Part shown: one piece after another, positions 43,294-52,031 of the stretch
Layout: each line of letters begins with the position of its first letter
Position numbering within the stretch: position 1 is the first letter of the stretch
NCBI GenBank assembly: GCA_910577995.1
Contig: CAJTND010000005.1
Span: forward strand, 20,864-84,863
Length of the DNA: 64,000 nt
Direction: 5' to 3'
From: an uncultured Christensenella sp.
GTDB lineage: Bacteria; Bacillota; Clostridia; Christensenellales; Pumilibacteraceae
Made by a program: the position numbers and the translations under genes
The notes under the pieces: model-generated
The model's input: the letters and a program-made list of their open reading frames with translations, nothing else
Databases searched by the model: none
Told to the model about the DNA's origin: nothing

Positions 43294-44459
43294 AATTCGA
43301 TTTCGATAAGACGATCGACAGGCGCAACACCAACTCGCTTAAATGGAACGTCGGCGACGGCGAACTGCCGATGTGGGTCGCGGATATGGACTTTTCCGCG
43401 CCGCACGAGGTGCGCAAGGCGATAGAACGCCGCGCGGCGCACGGGGTATTCGGCTATGCCGAGCCGCCAGCGGATTGGGCGAGATCTTACGTCGATTGGT
43501 GGCGGACGCGGCACGGCTACACGATGGACGAGGATAGCCTGATATTTTGTACGGGCATAGTCCCCGCGATTTCGAGCATCGTCCGCAAGCTGACGACGCC
43601 GGGGGAAAAGGTCGTCGTGCAATCGCCCGTGTACAATGTGTTTTATAACTCGATAGTCAACAACGGACGGGAGGTGCTCGAAAGCCCGCTCGACTATTCG
43701 GACGGCGAGTATCGGCTCGATATGTCGGCTTTGGAAAAGCGGCTTGCCGATCAGCAGGCGAGCCTGTTTATACTTTGCAATCCGCATAATCCCGTAGGCA
43801 AGATATGGGACAGGCAAACGCTCGCGACGATAGGCGAGCTATGCAAAAAACACGGCGTGACCGTGATCTCCGACGAGATACACTGCGATATGACCGCGCC
43901 CGGCAAAAGCTATGTTCCGTTCGCTTCGGTGTCGGATACGTGCCGCGCGATAAGCGCGACGTGCATATCCGCGTCTAAGACTTTCAATATCGCGGGCTTG
44001 CAGTCCGCGGCGGTAAGCGTTAGCGATCCCGTGCTCAGGCATAAGATATGGCGCGGCATCAACACCGACGAGGTCGGCGAGCCAAACGTATTCGGCGCGG
44101 AAGCGGCGGTCGCGGCGTTCCGCTACGGCGGCGAGTGGCTGGACGCACTGCGCGAGTATATTTTCGACAACAAGCGGACCGCCGAGGAACTGCTTGCCGA
44201 TACGGACGTGCATATCGTTCCGTCGGAGGCGACGTATTTACTATGGGCGGACTGCGGCGCGGTAACGGACGATACCGACAGGTTCGCGGACTATATCCGC
44301 AAGGAAACGGGGCTTTATATCTCCGCAGGCGCGCAGTTTGGCGGCAACGGAAAGCGTTTCGTCAGGATAAACATCGCCTGCCCGCGCTCGGTCGTGCGCG
44401 ACGGCATGGAACGCTTCAAACGCGGTATAAAACTTTTTAAGGATAAATACCGCGGATAA
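43290..44459 (+). CDS. MalY/PatB-family PLP-dependent C-S lyase
   Basis: The 389-residue enzyme is a fold-type I aminotransferase-like protein: MWVADMDFSAP at the start, NPHNPVG (164-170), SDEIHCD with Asp195 binding the pyridine nitrogen, and SASKTFNIAGLQ with Lys230 as the PLP lysine. MalY/PatB proteins cleave cystathionine or cysteine to give pyruvate, ammonia and a thiol or sulfide. ATG 43290 overlaps the DUF3737 stop. A general aminotransferase role cannot be excluded. Confidence 0.93.
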   Translation: MKFDFDKTIDRRNTNSLKWNVGDGELPMWVADMDFSAPHEVRKAIERRAAHGVFGYAEPPADWARSYVDWWRTRHGYTMDEDSLIFCTGIVPAISSIVRKLTTPGEKVVVQSPVYNVFYNSIVNNGREVLESPLDYSDGEYRLDMSALEKRLADQQASLFILCNPHNPVGKIWDRQTLATIGELCKKHGVTVISDEIHCDMTAPGKSYVPFASVSDTCRAISATCISASKTFNIAGLQSAAVSVSDPVLRHKIWRGINTDEVGEPNVFGAEAAVAAFRYGGEWLDALREYIFDNKRTAEELLADTDVHIVPSEATYLLWADCGAVTDDTDRFADYIRKETGLYISAGAQFGGNGKRFVRINIACPRSVVRDGMERFKRGIKLFKDKYRG

Positions 44460-44552
44460 AAAGCATACGTAAAAGAAAAATACTCCCCAAGAAATCAGTG
44501 AGCGATAGACATTTATCGTCGATCGAACCGAAAAAACAATAGGAGAGAGATA

Positions 44553-45065
44553 ATGCAAAACAAAGCGCTTGTCGTTATCGACATACAGAACGACATCACC
44601 AAAAACTATAAAGAGGTGATAGACAATATCAACGCGGCTATAAGTATCGCCGCGGAAAACGATATACACGTCGTTTATATCAAGCATAATAATTTATCGG
44701 CTGGCACGCGGACGTTCAAGCCCGATACGCGCGGCGCGGAATTGGTGCCCGATATGAAGATAGTATCGGACGATATTTTCGTAAAGACCAAAGGCAATGC
44801 GCTGACGAGCGAGGGCTTTGCCGCATTCGTCGCTGAGCACGGCATCGACGAGTTTTTTATAGCGGGCGCGGACGCCGTCGCTTGCATAAAGTCGACTTGC
44901 TATAACATGGCGAAGAGCGGGTTTAAGGTCCGCGTTTTGTCCGACTGTATCACAAGCTATGACAATAAGAAGATACCCGAGATGCTAAATTACTACGAGC
45001 GCAACGGTTGCAGTGTGGAAACCTCGGAACAGGCGTTCGGCTGTCTGTCGCGCCGCTCCGAATAG
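44553..45065 (+). CDS. Isochorismatase-like cysteine hydrolase
   Basis: The 170-residue protein has the Asp-Lys-Cys triad of the family: VVIDIQND (Asp10), FVKTKGNAL (Lys78) and DAVACIKSTC (Cys111). Members hydrolyse amides such as nicotinamide or act on isochorismate; the substrate is unknown. The ribosome site is AGGAGAG. It follows malY by 93 nt and ends at a bidirectional terminator. Confidence 0.9.
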   Translation: MQNKALVVIDIQNDITKNYKEVIDNINAAISIAAENDIHVVYIKHNNLSAGTRTFKPDTRGAELVPDMKIVSDDIFVKTKGNALTSEGFAAFVAEHGIDEFFIAGADAVACIKSTCYNMAKSGFKVRVLSDCITSYDNKKIPEMLNYYERNGCSVETSEQAFGCLSRRSE

Positions 45066-45100
45066 TCGCTCTGCCGTCGTATAAAAATGCGTATAAAAAA

Positions 45101-45134
45101 ACGTAAGTCGAACATTGTAGGACTTACGTTTTTT
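45101..45134. terminator. Bidirectional intrinsic terminator
   Basis: A perfect 9-bp stem ACGTAAGTC / GACTTACGT with an 11-nt loop has A-runs before and T-runs after it, serving the hydrolase on + and the tRNA-Leu gene on -. Confidence 0.9.
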
Positions 45135-45217
45135 GGTGCGAGCGAGAGGACTTGAACCTCCACGCCTTGCGGCACCGGATCCTAAGTCCGGCGCGTCTGC
45201 CGTTTCGCCACGCTCGC
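45134..45217 (-). tRNA. tRNA-Leu (UAG)
   Basis: The 84-nt gene folds as a class II tRNA with acceptor stem GCGAGCG / CGCTCGC, discriminator A and encoded CCA. The anticodon loop CTTAGGA gives UAG, reading CUN leucine codons, and the variable arm is long (TGCCGCAAGGCG). Confidence 0.96.
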
Positions 45218-45231
45218 ATAACGACTGTTAT

Positions 45232-45260
45232 ATGATAGCACAAAGCGTCGGAGTTGGCAA
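45232..45260 (-). promoter_or_regulatory. Sigma-A promoter of tRNA-Leu
   Basis: On the minus strand: TTGCCA (45260-45255), 17-bp spacer, TATCAT (45237-45232), about 14 nt before the tRNA. Confidence 0.75.
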
Positions 45261-45288
45261 GTCTAATGCGCGCACGGTATGAAAAAAC

Positions 45289-45317
45289 TTGATTTTTGTC
45301 GTGTAAGATGATATAAT
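45289..45317 (+). promoter_or_regulatory. Leaderless sigma-A promoter of XTP pyrophosphatase gene
   Basis: TTGATT (45289-45294), 17-bp spacer, TATAAT (45312-45317), then 6 nt to ATG 45324. Confidence 0.85.
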
Positions 45318-45323
45318 AAGCTT

Positions 45324-45899
45324 ATGAAAGAGATAGTATTGGCAAGCGGAAACAAGGGCAAGATAGCGGAGTTCAATGCGATGCTCGCGCCCGTGTCGGT
45401 GATATCGCCGAAGGACCTCGGGCTTGATTTCGGCGTGGAAGAAACGGGCAAGACCTTTTTCGAGAACGCGCTCATCAAGGCGCGCGCGCTCTACGAGCTG
45501 TGCGGCAAGCCGACGATAGCCGACGACAGCGGGCTGTGCGTCGACGCGCTCGACGGCGCGCCGGGCGTGTATTCCGCGCGATACAGCGGCGGCAGCGACG
45601 CGGACAATGTAGCAAAGCTGTTAAAGACGTTAGAGGGCAGATCCGATCGCAAGGCGCACTTTACGAGCTGTATCGTGTATTACGACGGCGAACGGACGGT
45701 GGAGGCTTACGGTCACACTTACGGCGAGATAGCGCTTGCGCCCGAGGGCGAAAACGGGTTCGGGTACGATCCCGTATTCGTCAGCGACGATCTTAAAAAG
45801 TCATTCGGCGTTGCGGACGAGACCGAGAAAAACTCCGTCAGCCACCGCGCGCGCGCGCTTGCCGAGCTCAAAATAAAGCTTGCGGGATTCGGCGTTTGA
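45324..45899 (+). CDS. rdgB: XTP/dITP pyrophosphatase (RdgB/HAM1 family)
   Basis: The enzyme removes non-canonical purine nucleotides (XTP, dITP) by hydrolysis to monophosphates. The 191-residue protein has SGNKGKIAEF (9-18), the ADDSGLCVDALDGAPGVYSARY core, GFGYDPVF and the C-terminal SHRARAL. All are family signatures. The message appears leaderless. A phosphoesterase gene follows after 33 nt, a common pairing. Confidence 0.96.
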   Translation: MKEIVLASGNKGKIAEFNAMLAPVSVISPKDLGLDFGVEETGKTFFENALIKARALYELCGKPTIADDSGLCVDALDGAPGVYSARYSGGSDADNVAKLLKTLEGRSDRKAHFTSCIVYYDGERTVEAYGHTYGEIALAPEGENGFGYDPVFVSDDLKKSFGVADETEKNSVSHRARALAELKIKLAGFGV

Positions 45900-45932
45900 C
45901 GGTGGGACGAAACTCTGGAAGAGGAGAGTGAC

Positions 45933-46406
45933 ATGGTTTATAAGCTTACGGTGATCTCCGATGTGCATTACGACGTGAACAGGCTGAGGCGGATAATGCC
46001 TATAATCAATTCGTCGGACTATCTGGTGTTTTGCGGCGACGGGCTTTTTAATCTGTTGACCGTGCGCGGCGAAATACTCGTGCCGACGATATGCGTGCGC
46101 GGCAACTGCGACCGCGAGCCGAACGTAATGAATGTCGCCGACCTCGCGGGCGTTACGCTCGGCAATACGCGCGTATTGGTGACGCACGGACACAAGCAGG
46201 ACGTAAAGCACGGAATATCGGGGCTGTTGGCGGCGGCGCAGGCTAAGCGCAGTTCGCTCGTGTTTTTCGGGCATACGCACAGCTTTTACGACGGGTCGGT
46301 CGGCGGCATACATTTTATCAATCCCGGCGCGCTGTGCGCGGGCTCGTATGCGCTCGTGCTCGGCGACGGAGCAAACTTTACGTGCAAGCAGGAGTTCGTT
46401 TTATAA
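45933..46406 (+). CDS. YfcE/MJ0936-type metallophosphoesterase
   Basis: The 157-residue protein has the metal-binding motifs of calcineurin-like phosphoesterases in order: SDVHYD, CGDG, GNCD, THGH and FGHTH. YfcE-type proteins cleave phosphodiesters in vitro; the natural substrate is unknown. The ribosome site is GGAAGAGGAGAG. It shares a transcript with the pyrophosphatase gene. Confidence 0.93.
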   Translation: MVYKLTVISDVHYDVNRLRRIMPIINSSDYLVFCGDGLFNLLTVRGEILVPTICVRGNCDREPNVMNVADLAGVTLGNTRVLVTHGHKQDVKHGISGLLAAAQAKRSSLVFFGHTHSFYDGSVGGIHFINPGALCAGSYALVLGDGANFTCKQEFVL

Positions 46407-46477
46407 AAGGCGAGGGCGGCGGAAAGGCGATAAGACCGCATGCGGAATAATTGATTTGACAAACCGATAAAAAATCG

Positions 46478-46507
46478 TTGACAAAATCATTCTAATATGT
46501 TATTTTA
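46478..46507 (+). promoter_or_regulatory. Probable promoter of tRNA cluster
   Basis: TTGACA (46478-46483) with TATTTT (46502-46507) at 18-bp spacing. A second TTGACA at 46456 has no matching -10 box. Confidence 0.6.
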
Positions 46508-46520
46508 ATTACTGCATGCG

Positions 46521-46593
46521 CAGGTGTAGCTCAATGGTAGAGCTTCGGCCTTCCAAGCCGACTACGTGGGTTCGATTCCCATCACCTGCTCCA
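46521..46593 (+). tRNA. tRNA-Gly (UCC)
   Basis: The 73-nt gene has acceptor stem GCAGGTG / CACCTGC, discriminator T and encoded CCA; anticodon loop CTTCCAA gives UCC. It is first in a five-tRNA cluster. Confidence 0.96.
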
Positions 46594-46597
46594 GCGC

Positions 46598-46674
<77 letters not shown>

Positions 46675-46680
46675 AATATG

Positions 46681-46756
46681 GTGGGTATAGCTCAGCAGGT
46701 AGAGCGCCAGATTGTGGCTCTGGAGGTCAAGAGTTCGAGACTCTTTACTCACCCCA
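46681..46756 (+). tRNA. tRNA-His (GUG)
   Basis: Acceptor GTGGGTA / TACTCAC, discriminator C and encoded CCA. The base before the gene is G, able to form the G-1:C73 pair typical of tRNA-His. Anticodon loop TTGTGGC gives GUG. Confidence 0.95.
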
Positions 46757-46762
46757 TTAAAT

Positions 46763-46784
46763 GTGACCGATAGCGGTCGGTCAC
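46763..46784 (+). repeat. Inverted repeat between tRNA genes
   Basis: GTGACCGA / TCGGTCAC with a 6-nt loop, no T-tract. It could be a processing element or partial terminator inside the tRNA transcript. Confidence 0.6.
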
Positions 46785-46789
46785 ACCGT

Positions 46790-46864
46790 AGGGGTATCGC
46801 CAAGCGGTAAGGCACGAGACTTTGACTTTCGTATGCGCAGGTTCGAATCCTGCTACCCCTGCCA
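46790..46864 (+). tRNA. tRNA-Gln (UUG)
   Basis: The 75-nt gene has acceptor AGGGGTA / TACCCCT, discriminator G, CCA and anticodon loop CTTTGAC, giving UUG. Confidence 0.95.
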
Positions 46865-46887
46865 CCGTCATCTATCCGCTGTAATAT

Positions 46888-46962
46888 TGGGGTATCGCCA
46901 AGCGGTAAGGCAACGGACTCTGACTCCGTCATCCGTAAGTTCGAATCTTACTACCCCAGCCA
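46888..46962 (+). tRNA. tRNA-Gln (CUG)
   Basis: The 75-nt gene has acceptor TGGGGTA / TACCCCA, discriminator G, CCA and anticodon loop CTCTGAC, giving CUG. It is closely similar to the preceding tRNA-Gln and probably arose by tandem duplication. Confidence 0.95.
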
Positions 46963-46967
46963 TTAAA

Positions 46968-46994
46968 GGTATCGGTCACGCCGATATCTTTTTT
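46968..46994 (+). terminator. Terminator of tRNA cluster
   Basis: An 8-bp stem GGTATCGG / CCGATATC with loop TCACG is followed by TTTTTT. Confidence 0.9.
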
Positions 46995-47010
46995 GTTGTC
47001 GGCAAACAAA

Positions 47011-47037
47011 AAAAGCAGCGGCAGTGCGCTGCTTTTT
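47011..47037 (-). terminator. Terminator of GH128-like gene
   Basis: On the minus strand the stem AAAAGCAGCG ... CGCTGCTTTT is followed by a T-run. It is symmetric and can also stop read-through from the tRNA cluster. Confidence 0.88.
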
Positions 47038-47049
47038 CGGTAATGGCGG

Positions 47050-48282
47050 TCATCTTATCGTCAGGGCGTAAGTGCGGGTGAGCGTTTGGCGTCTGCCTGT
47101 CCGTCCCGAATCGGTGACTGTTATCTTGACGGCATAAGTGCCGCTGTTTTTCGGCTTGCCAGATACGGCGCCGTTTTTGGCGACGGTCAGTCCCGACGGA
47201 AGTCCGCTCGCGGCGAACGTGTAGTCGCCCGTACCGCCGGAAACGCGCAGTGTTGAGGAATACGCCGCGCCGACCTTGCCGACGTCGAGGGCGGCGGTCT
47301 TGAGGTAAAGCGGTAGGTTGGATGTTACGGCTTTATACGTTTTGCCGACCTCGGCTATCGTGTCGTCGTCGTTGTACAGCGAAGTGAAAGGCGCTTCCCA
47401 GAGATAGTTCGCGCGGTCCTCGCCGTACATGCCCGCGAAGTTATCTACGAACCAGCTGTAACGTTCGACATAACCGCACTGCTCGAGCATGTTGGTCGCT
47501 TGCGTGATATAGCTCGATGCGTTTTTTGCGGTGCAGCTCGCGCTGACCTTGCCCGGCGTGCCTTGGGGCAGGTTGGGCTTTTGCGCGTCGCGCGATATTA
47601 TGTCTATCGCGCCGAACTCCGTCAGCCATATTGGGAGCTTATACTTTTCGTACAGTGCGTCGAGCGTCGCTTTTAGATCGTTCACCGCGCCCGCCGAATA
47701 GAACGATTGATAAAGATGTATCGCGATAAAGTCGACTCGGCAGTCGTTTTCCGCCGCTTTGTCCATGAACGTATCGAGCCATTCGTTGCCGTTTTCCGCG
47801 CTGTAATAGCTGACGGCGGGGCTTGAAAGCGGTATGCCTATCGCTTCGAGCCTGTCCCAATATCCTATCGCTTCGTCGACTGTCATATTTGCCTGGTCGG
47901 GTAGGTCTGGCTCGTTGAATGTGAGGAGATATTTATAGGTCCCGTCCTCGTAACGTTGTTTTATTGCGTCGAGCGTCGCGTCTTTCATATGTCCGCGGTT
48001 GTGTACCATAGGCACGAACTCGATATTGTCGCCGATATGGGTATTGCCCGTTTCGGGTCCCCAGGTATAATACCAACCGACGTCGAGATCGTCTATCCTC
48101 TTGGCGGAGGTCGCATCGTCCTCGTTGTACCGCGAAACGCAAACGCCTTTTTTAACGGTAGCGTTTGCCGCGTCGCGGTGTTTTGCGGGCAGGTCCGAGC
48201 TTGTTCCGCCGCCGCAAGCCGCGAGTCCCGTAGCGATCACCGCAGAAAGCGCTATACCTATCATTTTGACCGATCTTTTCAT
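47050..48282 (-). CDS. GH128-like surface lipoprotein with Ig-like domain
   Basis: The 410-residue product begins with a lipoprotein signal, lipobox GLAAC at Cys23. The central domain (about 45-320) matches the Asl1/GH128 catalytic core, a TIM-barrel hydrolase of beta-1,3-glucans: LLTFNEPD with the likely acid/base Glu, FIAIHLYQSF and LPIWLTEFGAID with the likely nucleophile Glu. A C-terminal putative Ig domain (LRVSGGTGDYTFAASGLPSG) may bind the wall or glycan. An upstream in-frame ATG at 48330 is rejected because the lipoprotein signal and the AGAGGTG site fit ATG 48282. It is divergent from the GH3 operon. Confidence 0.85.
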   Translation of the reverse strand: MKRSVKMIGIALSAVIATGLAACGGGTSSDLPAKHRDAANATVKKGVCVSRYNEDDATSAKRIDDLDVGWYYTWGPETGNTHIGDNIEFVPMVHNRGHMKDATLDAIKQRYEDGTYKYLLTFNEPDLPDQANMTVDEAIGYWDRLEAIGIPLSSPAVSYYSAENGNEWLDTFMDKAAENDCRVDFIAIHLYQSFYSAGAVNDLKATLDALYEKYKLPIWLTEFGAIDIISRDAQKPNLPQGTPGKVSASCTAKNASSYITQATNMLEQCGYVERYSWFVDNFAGMYGEDRANYLWEAPFTSLYNDDDTIAEVGKTYKAVTSNLPLYLKTAALDVGKVGAAYSSTLRVSGGTGDYTFAASGLPSGLTVAKNGAVSGKPKNSGTYAVKITVTDSGRTGRRQTLTRTYALTIR

Positions 48283-48617
48283 TGCGTCACCTCTTTTCCG
48301 AATGTTAACATACTTTTGGGTATTTTGCAAGCCCTATAAAACGCGCTTGATGTCGTTTCGGGCTTAAAATTCGTATAAAACGCTCATATACTTTCACTAA
48401 AATGGACGAATACTACGTGTTTTGGGATATAAAACATAATATTTGTGGAAATTTATGCGCGATTGTGCGTGAATATGAATATTCGGAAGAAAGAATTATT
48501 GATTAGCTTTCAAAAACCGACCGACGTATTTACAATATATGATCGGGGTGTTAAAATCAATACATAAAGTACAGTCGCGGAGTATCCGCGGCATTCTCGA
48601 ACGGCATAGGAGAAGTT
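48283..48617. other. Divergent intergenic region, GH128-like / GH3
   Basis: The 335-nt gap is AT-richer than its surroundings. It contains a good + promoter (48529-48557), a leader hairpin CGCGG / CCGCG before the GH3 gene and a weaker minus-strand promoter-like sequence (TTGCAA with TAACAT, 17 bp apart) for the lipoprotein. No gene is seen. Confidence 0.7.
48529..48557 (+). promoter_or_regulatory. Sigma-A promoter of GH3 surface operon
   Basis: TTTACA (48529-48534), 17-bp spacer, TAAAAT (48552-48557). The leader is about 54 nt with a short hairpin. Confidence 0.8.
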
Positions 48618-51600
48618 ATGAGAAGTAGCGTTATACGATCATTCAGAGGCTTGGGCGCATTCGCGGCTTTTCTGTGCGCTCTGCTGCTCGGAGCGTACGG
48701 CGTGGCGTCGTCCGGCGATTATAAAGGAATGGTCGACAGTATGCTCGGCGGCGCGTCAGCAAAGGCGGGTGCGGCGGAGACCTATGCCTATACATCCGAC
48801 TATGAGGATCTGCGCGGTCTTTTGACCGAGCGCGTTTCGATAGCGCGTCAGCTCGGCGAGGAGGGCTGCGTGCTGTTGAAAAACGACGGCGCTCTGCCGC
48901 TCGGCGACGACGGCGAGGAACGGCGCGTTACGGTGCTCGGCAACAGGGCTTATACATACAAGACGGACGGAACTCTGCGCGATACGCGGCTCACCGCGTA
49001 CGGCGGCGTTACGGGCAGCGTTATTTACGAGCAGAAAGTCACGATAAGCGACGAGAACGGCGATCCCGAGGTCGTCGGATCGCCCGTAACTCTCGAAACG
49101 GCGTTCGCCGAGCAAAACATAAAGATAAATCCTGCGCTCAAAGCGTTTTATTCCAACAAGGAGTTCACGCCGATACCGCAGGGTTCTGAGGCAGCCGATG
49201 CGGCTGGCGGCGCGTATTCCGTCAATGAGCCGAGATTGGATCTGAGCGATACGGGCAGCCATGCCGAATACGGCGACGCGTGTTTTGTGGTCATAGGACG
49301 GACGAGCGGCGAAGGCAGGGACTATCTTCCCGGTGTGCGCGGCACGGGCAGCGGCAGCTCGCAAAAGAGCGCGATTGGTCTCAGCGCGGAGGAGCGCGAG
49401 CTTATTTCCGTCGCCGACGCGATATCGCACGGCAACGTCATCGTGCTTATCAACAGCGCGGTCGCAATGGAGATAGACGAGCTTAAAAACGACGATCGCG
49501 TCAATTCCGTGCTGTGGATAGGGCTTCCAGGGTCATACGGGATGAGCGGCGTAGCGCGCGTGATACGCGTCAAAGCTTCGCCGTCGGGCAAGCTCGCCGA
49601 TACATACGCGGTAAACGCATCGGGCGCGCCCGCGGCGCGTAACTTCGGCGACGGCGATCCCGACGTGTTCGTCGCGGACGGCAAGGGCGAGGCTTACCTC
49701 AATTCGCTTTACTCCTGGTCAAACGGCTCGTATACCGCGGCGAGCAACGGGCATTACGTCGTAATGGCGGAGGGCATTTATACAGGTTATTATTACTACG
49801 AAACGCGCTATAACGACGCCGTGCTCGATTCGGTATCGCAGAGCGGCGCGGCGACCAGCGGCGCGGCTTCCGCCAAAGGCGCGGTAGAGGGCGCGGATGC
49901 GTGGCGTTATGCCGACGAGGTAGTATATCCGTTCGGCTACGGACTGTCGTATACGGAGTTCGAGCAAAAGCTTTTGCCGGATACCTTCGTTTTCAACGAG
50001 GCGGAAAACACAGTATCAGTCGATGTGTCAGTTAAAAACATCGGCAGTTATCCCGCGAAAAACGTGGTCGAGCTTTACGTCCGGCTCCCGTTCACGGCTT
50101 ACGACAGGACGCACGGCGTAGAGAAAAGCGCGATACAGCTTTTGACGTTCGGCAAGACAGATACGCTCGAGGCGGGCGGCAGCGAGACGGTTACGCTTAC
50201 GGCGGACCTCAAATACTTGGCGACTTACGATAAGAGCTTCGAGCACGACGGCGTAAAGGGCGGTTATATATTGGAGGACGGCGAGTACTGCTTCGCTATC
50301 GGCAACGGCGCGCACGAGGCGCTCAATAATATTTTACACAACTGCCTTGGCATAGCCGAGGATAAGCTGTATATAGAGGCGGGAAGCGCGATCGACCCCG
50401 ACGGCACGTTAGTATGGGATATCGGCGAGCAAAAGACCGCCGCGGACAATATCGACGCTTTTTCGTTCGATTCGTCGGGCGTGGACGGAACGTATTTCGC
50501 GCGGTCCGAGGCAGGCGTAGTCGTTCAAAACCAAATGCAGGACGCAGACTACAATTATTTTAAGCCAGAAACGGTGACGTATCTTTCGCGCACCGATTGG
50601 GACGGAACGTACCCCATTTCCTATACTCGGCTCGAAACGACGGATGCAATGGATAAGTACTTGCGGCTGAATGCGAGCGTTTACGATTTTTCGCAGAGCG
50701 GCGAAAAGCCCGATCACGTAATATTCGGCGTGGATCATACCGAGGAAGAGGACGAGGACACGGGCGTGCCGTTGGAGAACAAGGATATAGCCTCGTACAA
50801 GGGCAAGGCATACGACGACGAGGAATGGGATTATCTGCTGCAACAGATAACGTTCGACGAGGCGTGGCAGTTCGCGCCGCTCGGCGGCACTAAGTGCGAG
50901 CCGTTCCGCTCGGTAAACGCGCCGGAGGTATGGCAGATAGACGGACCTAACGGCAACGTCAACCGCGGCTATTCTACGCTCGCGCCGTCGTCGGGATATC
51001 TCGCGGTCGCGCAGTCCGACCCCAATGCAGGCTACAAGAGCGCGGATATGCCGTGCGCGCCGATGATAGCGGCGACGTTCAACGCAGAGCTCGTCGAGCG
51101 CGAGGGCGATATCTACGGCGAGGATAATCTATGGAGCCGCAATCCCATAATGTGGGCGCCGGGCATGAACCTGCACCGCACGGCTTTTAACTCGCGCAAC
51201 CACGAGTATTACAGCGAAGACCCGATGCTTACGAACATACTCGGTACTGCGTTCGTGCGCGGCGGAGTTAAAAAAGGCTCGATACTCTCGGCTAAGCATT
51301 TCGCGTTCAATACTCAGGAATCGTACCGCGAGGGACTGTGCCAGTTCTTCGAGGAGCAGTCGGGACGCGAGCTCGAGCTCCGCGCGTTCCAGGGGCTTTG
51401 CGAGGACGTGGCGTATATCGACGCGTCGGGCAATACGGTAAACGCGCTCGGACTGATGACCACGTTCTCGCGCGTCGGCGTGTGCGGCGCGAATGCGCAT
51501 CGCGGAATGATGAAAAACATACTGCGCGGCGAGTGGGGCTTTAAGGGGCTTATATCTACCGACATGGTGTCGCGCACGGGCTTTTTCAATCCTCAGGACA

Positions 51601-52031
51601 GCGTAGTTAACAACGTGACCTTTATGGCGACGTCGAGCGGCGAGAGCTTCCTCGCGTCCGACGATTGGGCGAGCTATAACAACAAACAGCTCGTTAAGAG
51701 CTGTCCCGAGCTTATGACCGCGCTCTACGAAAACATGCACTATTACATGTACGCGATAGCCAACAGCAGCGCGCTCAACGGTTATGCTCCAGGCGAGACC
51801 TTGGTGGAAACGCTGTCCTGGTGGCAGGTAATGCTGTTGGCGCTCGTAGCGACGACTGCCGTCGCGGCAATAGCGCTTATCGCGCTGTACTCGGTATTCG
51901 AGCTCAGAGGACGCAAAAGAGCCGCGCTCGCCGCGACTGCCGTCGGCGGCGACGCTGTCGAACATTCCGCGGACGCGCCTGCCGTCGCGGACGGCGACGC
52001 AAAGGAGGCGAACGATGACAGTGCGGAATAA
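48618..52031 (+). CDS. Membrane-anchored, circularly permuted GH3 glycosidase
   Basis: The 1137-residue protein has an N-terminal membrane segment (about 12-31) and a second near the C-terminus (about 1067-1093), so the enzyme is probably held outside the cell at both ends. The GH3 domains are in permuted order: first the alpha/beta sandwich (SIARQLGEEGCVLLKNDGAL, then VVYPFGYGLSYTEF at about 435-448), then the fibronectin III-like domain (VDVSVKNIGSYPAKNVVELY), and last the TIM-barrel part (NPIMWAPGMNLHR, ILSAKHFAFNT at about 890, GLISTDMV with the presumed nucleophile Asp982). GH3 enzymes remove terminal beta-linked sugars. Substrate unknown. Its end overlaps the next gene by 17 nt. Confidence 0.9.
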   Translation: MRSSVIRSFRGLGAFAAFLCALLLGAYGVASSGDYKGMVDSMLGGASAKAGAAETYAYTSDYEDLRGLLTERVSIARQLGEEGCVLLKNDGALPLGDDGEERRVTVLGNRAYTYKTDGTLRDTRLTAYGGVTGSVIYEQKVTISDENGDPEVVGSPVTLETAFAEQNIKINPALKAFYSNKEFTPIPQGSEAADAAGGAYSVNEPRLDLSDTGSHAEYGDACFVVIGRTSGEGRDYLPGVRGTGSGSSQKSAIGLSAEERELISVADAISHGNVIVLINSAVAMEIDELKNDDRVNSVLWIGLPGSYGMSGVARVIRVKASPSGKLADTYAVNASGAPAARNFGDGDPDVFVADGKGEAYLNSLYSWSNGSYTAASNGHYVVMAEGIYTGYYYYETRYNDAVLDSVSQSGAATSGAASAKGAVEGADAWRYADEVVYPFGYGLSYTEFEQKLLPDTFVFNEAENTVSVDVSVKNIGSYPAKNVVELYVRLPFTAYDRTHGVEKSAIQLLTFGKTDTLEAGGSETVTLTADLKYLATYDKSFEHDGVKGGYILEDGEYCFAIGNGAHEALNNILHNCLGIAEDKLYIEAGSAIDPDGTLVWDIGEQKTAADNIDAFSFDSSGVDGTYFARSEAGVVVQNQMQDADYNYFKPETVTYLSRTDWDGTYPISYTRLETTDAMDKYLRLNASVYDFSQSGEKPDHVIFGVDHTEEEDEDTGVPLENKDIASYKGKAYDDEEWDYLLQQITFDEAWQFAPLGGTKCEPFRSVNAPEVWQIDGPNGNVNRGYSTLAPSSGYLAVAQSDPNAGYKSADMPCAPMIAATFNAELVEREGDIYGEDNLWSRNPIMWAPGMNLHRTAFNSRNHEYYSEDPMLTNILGTAFVRGGVKKGSILSAKHFAFNTQESYREGLCQFFEEQSGRELELRAFQGLCEDVAYIDASGNTVNALGLMTTFSRVGVCGANAHRGMMKNILRGEWGFKGLISTDMVSRTGFFNPQDSVVNNVTFMATSSGESFLASDDWASYNNKQLVKSCPELMTALYENMHYYMYAIANSSALNGYAPGETLVETLSWWQVMLLALVATTAVAAIALIALYSVFELRGRKRAALAATAVGGDAVEHSADAPAVADGDAKEANDDSAE

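Noticed and set aside
46456..46484. First TTGACA upstream of the tRNA cluster as the promoter
   Set aside because: No -10 box at suitable spacing; the second TTGACA at 46478 fits better.
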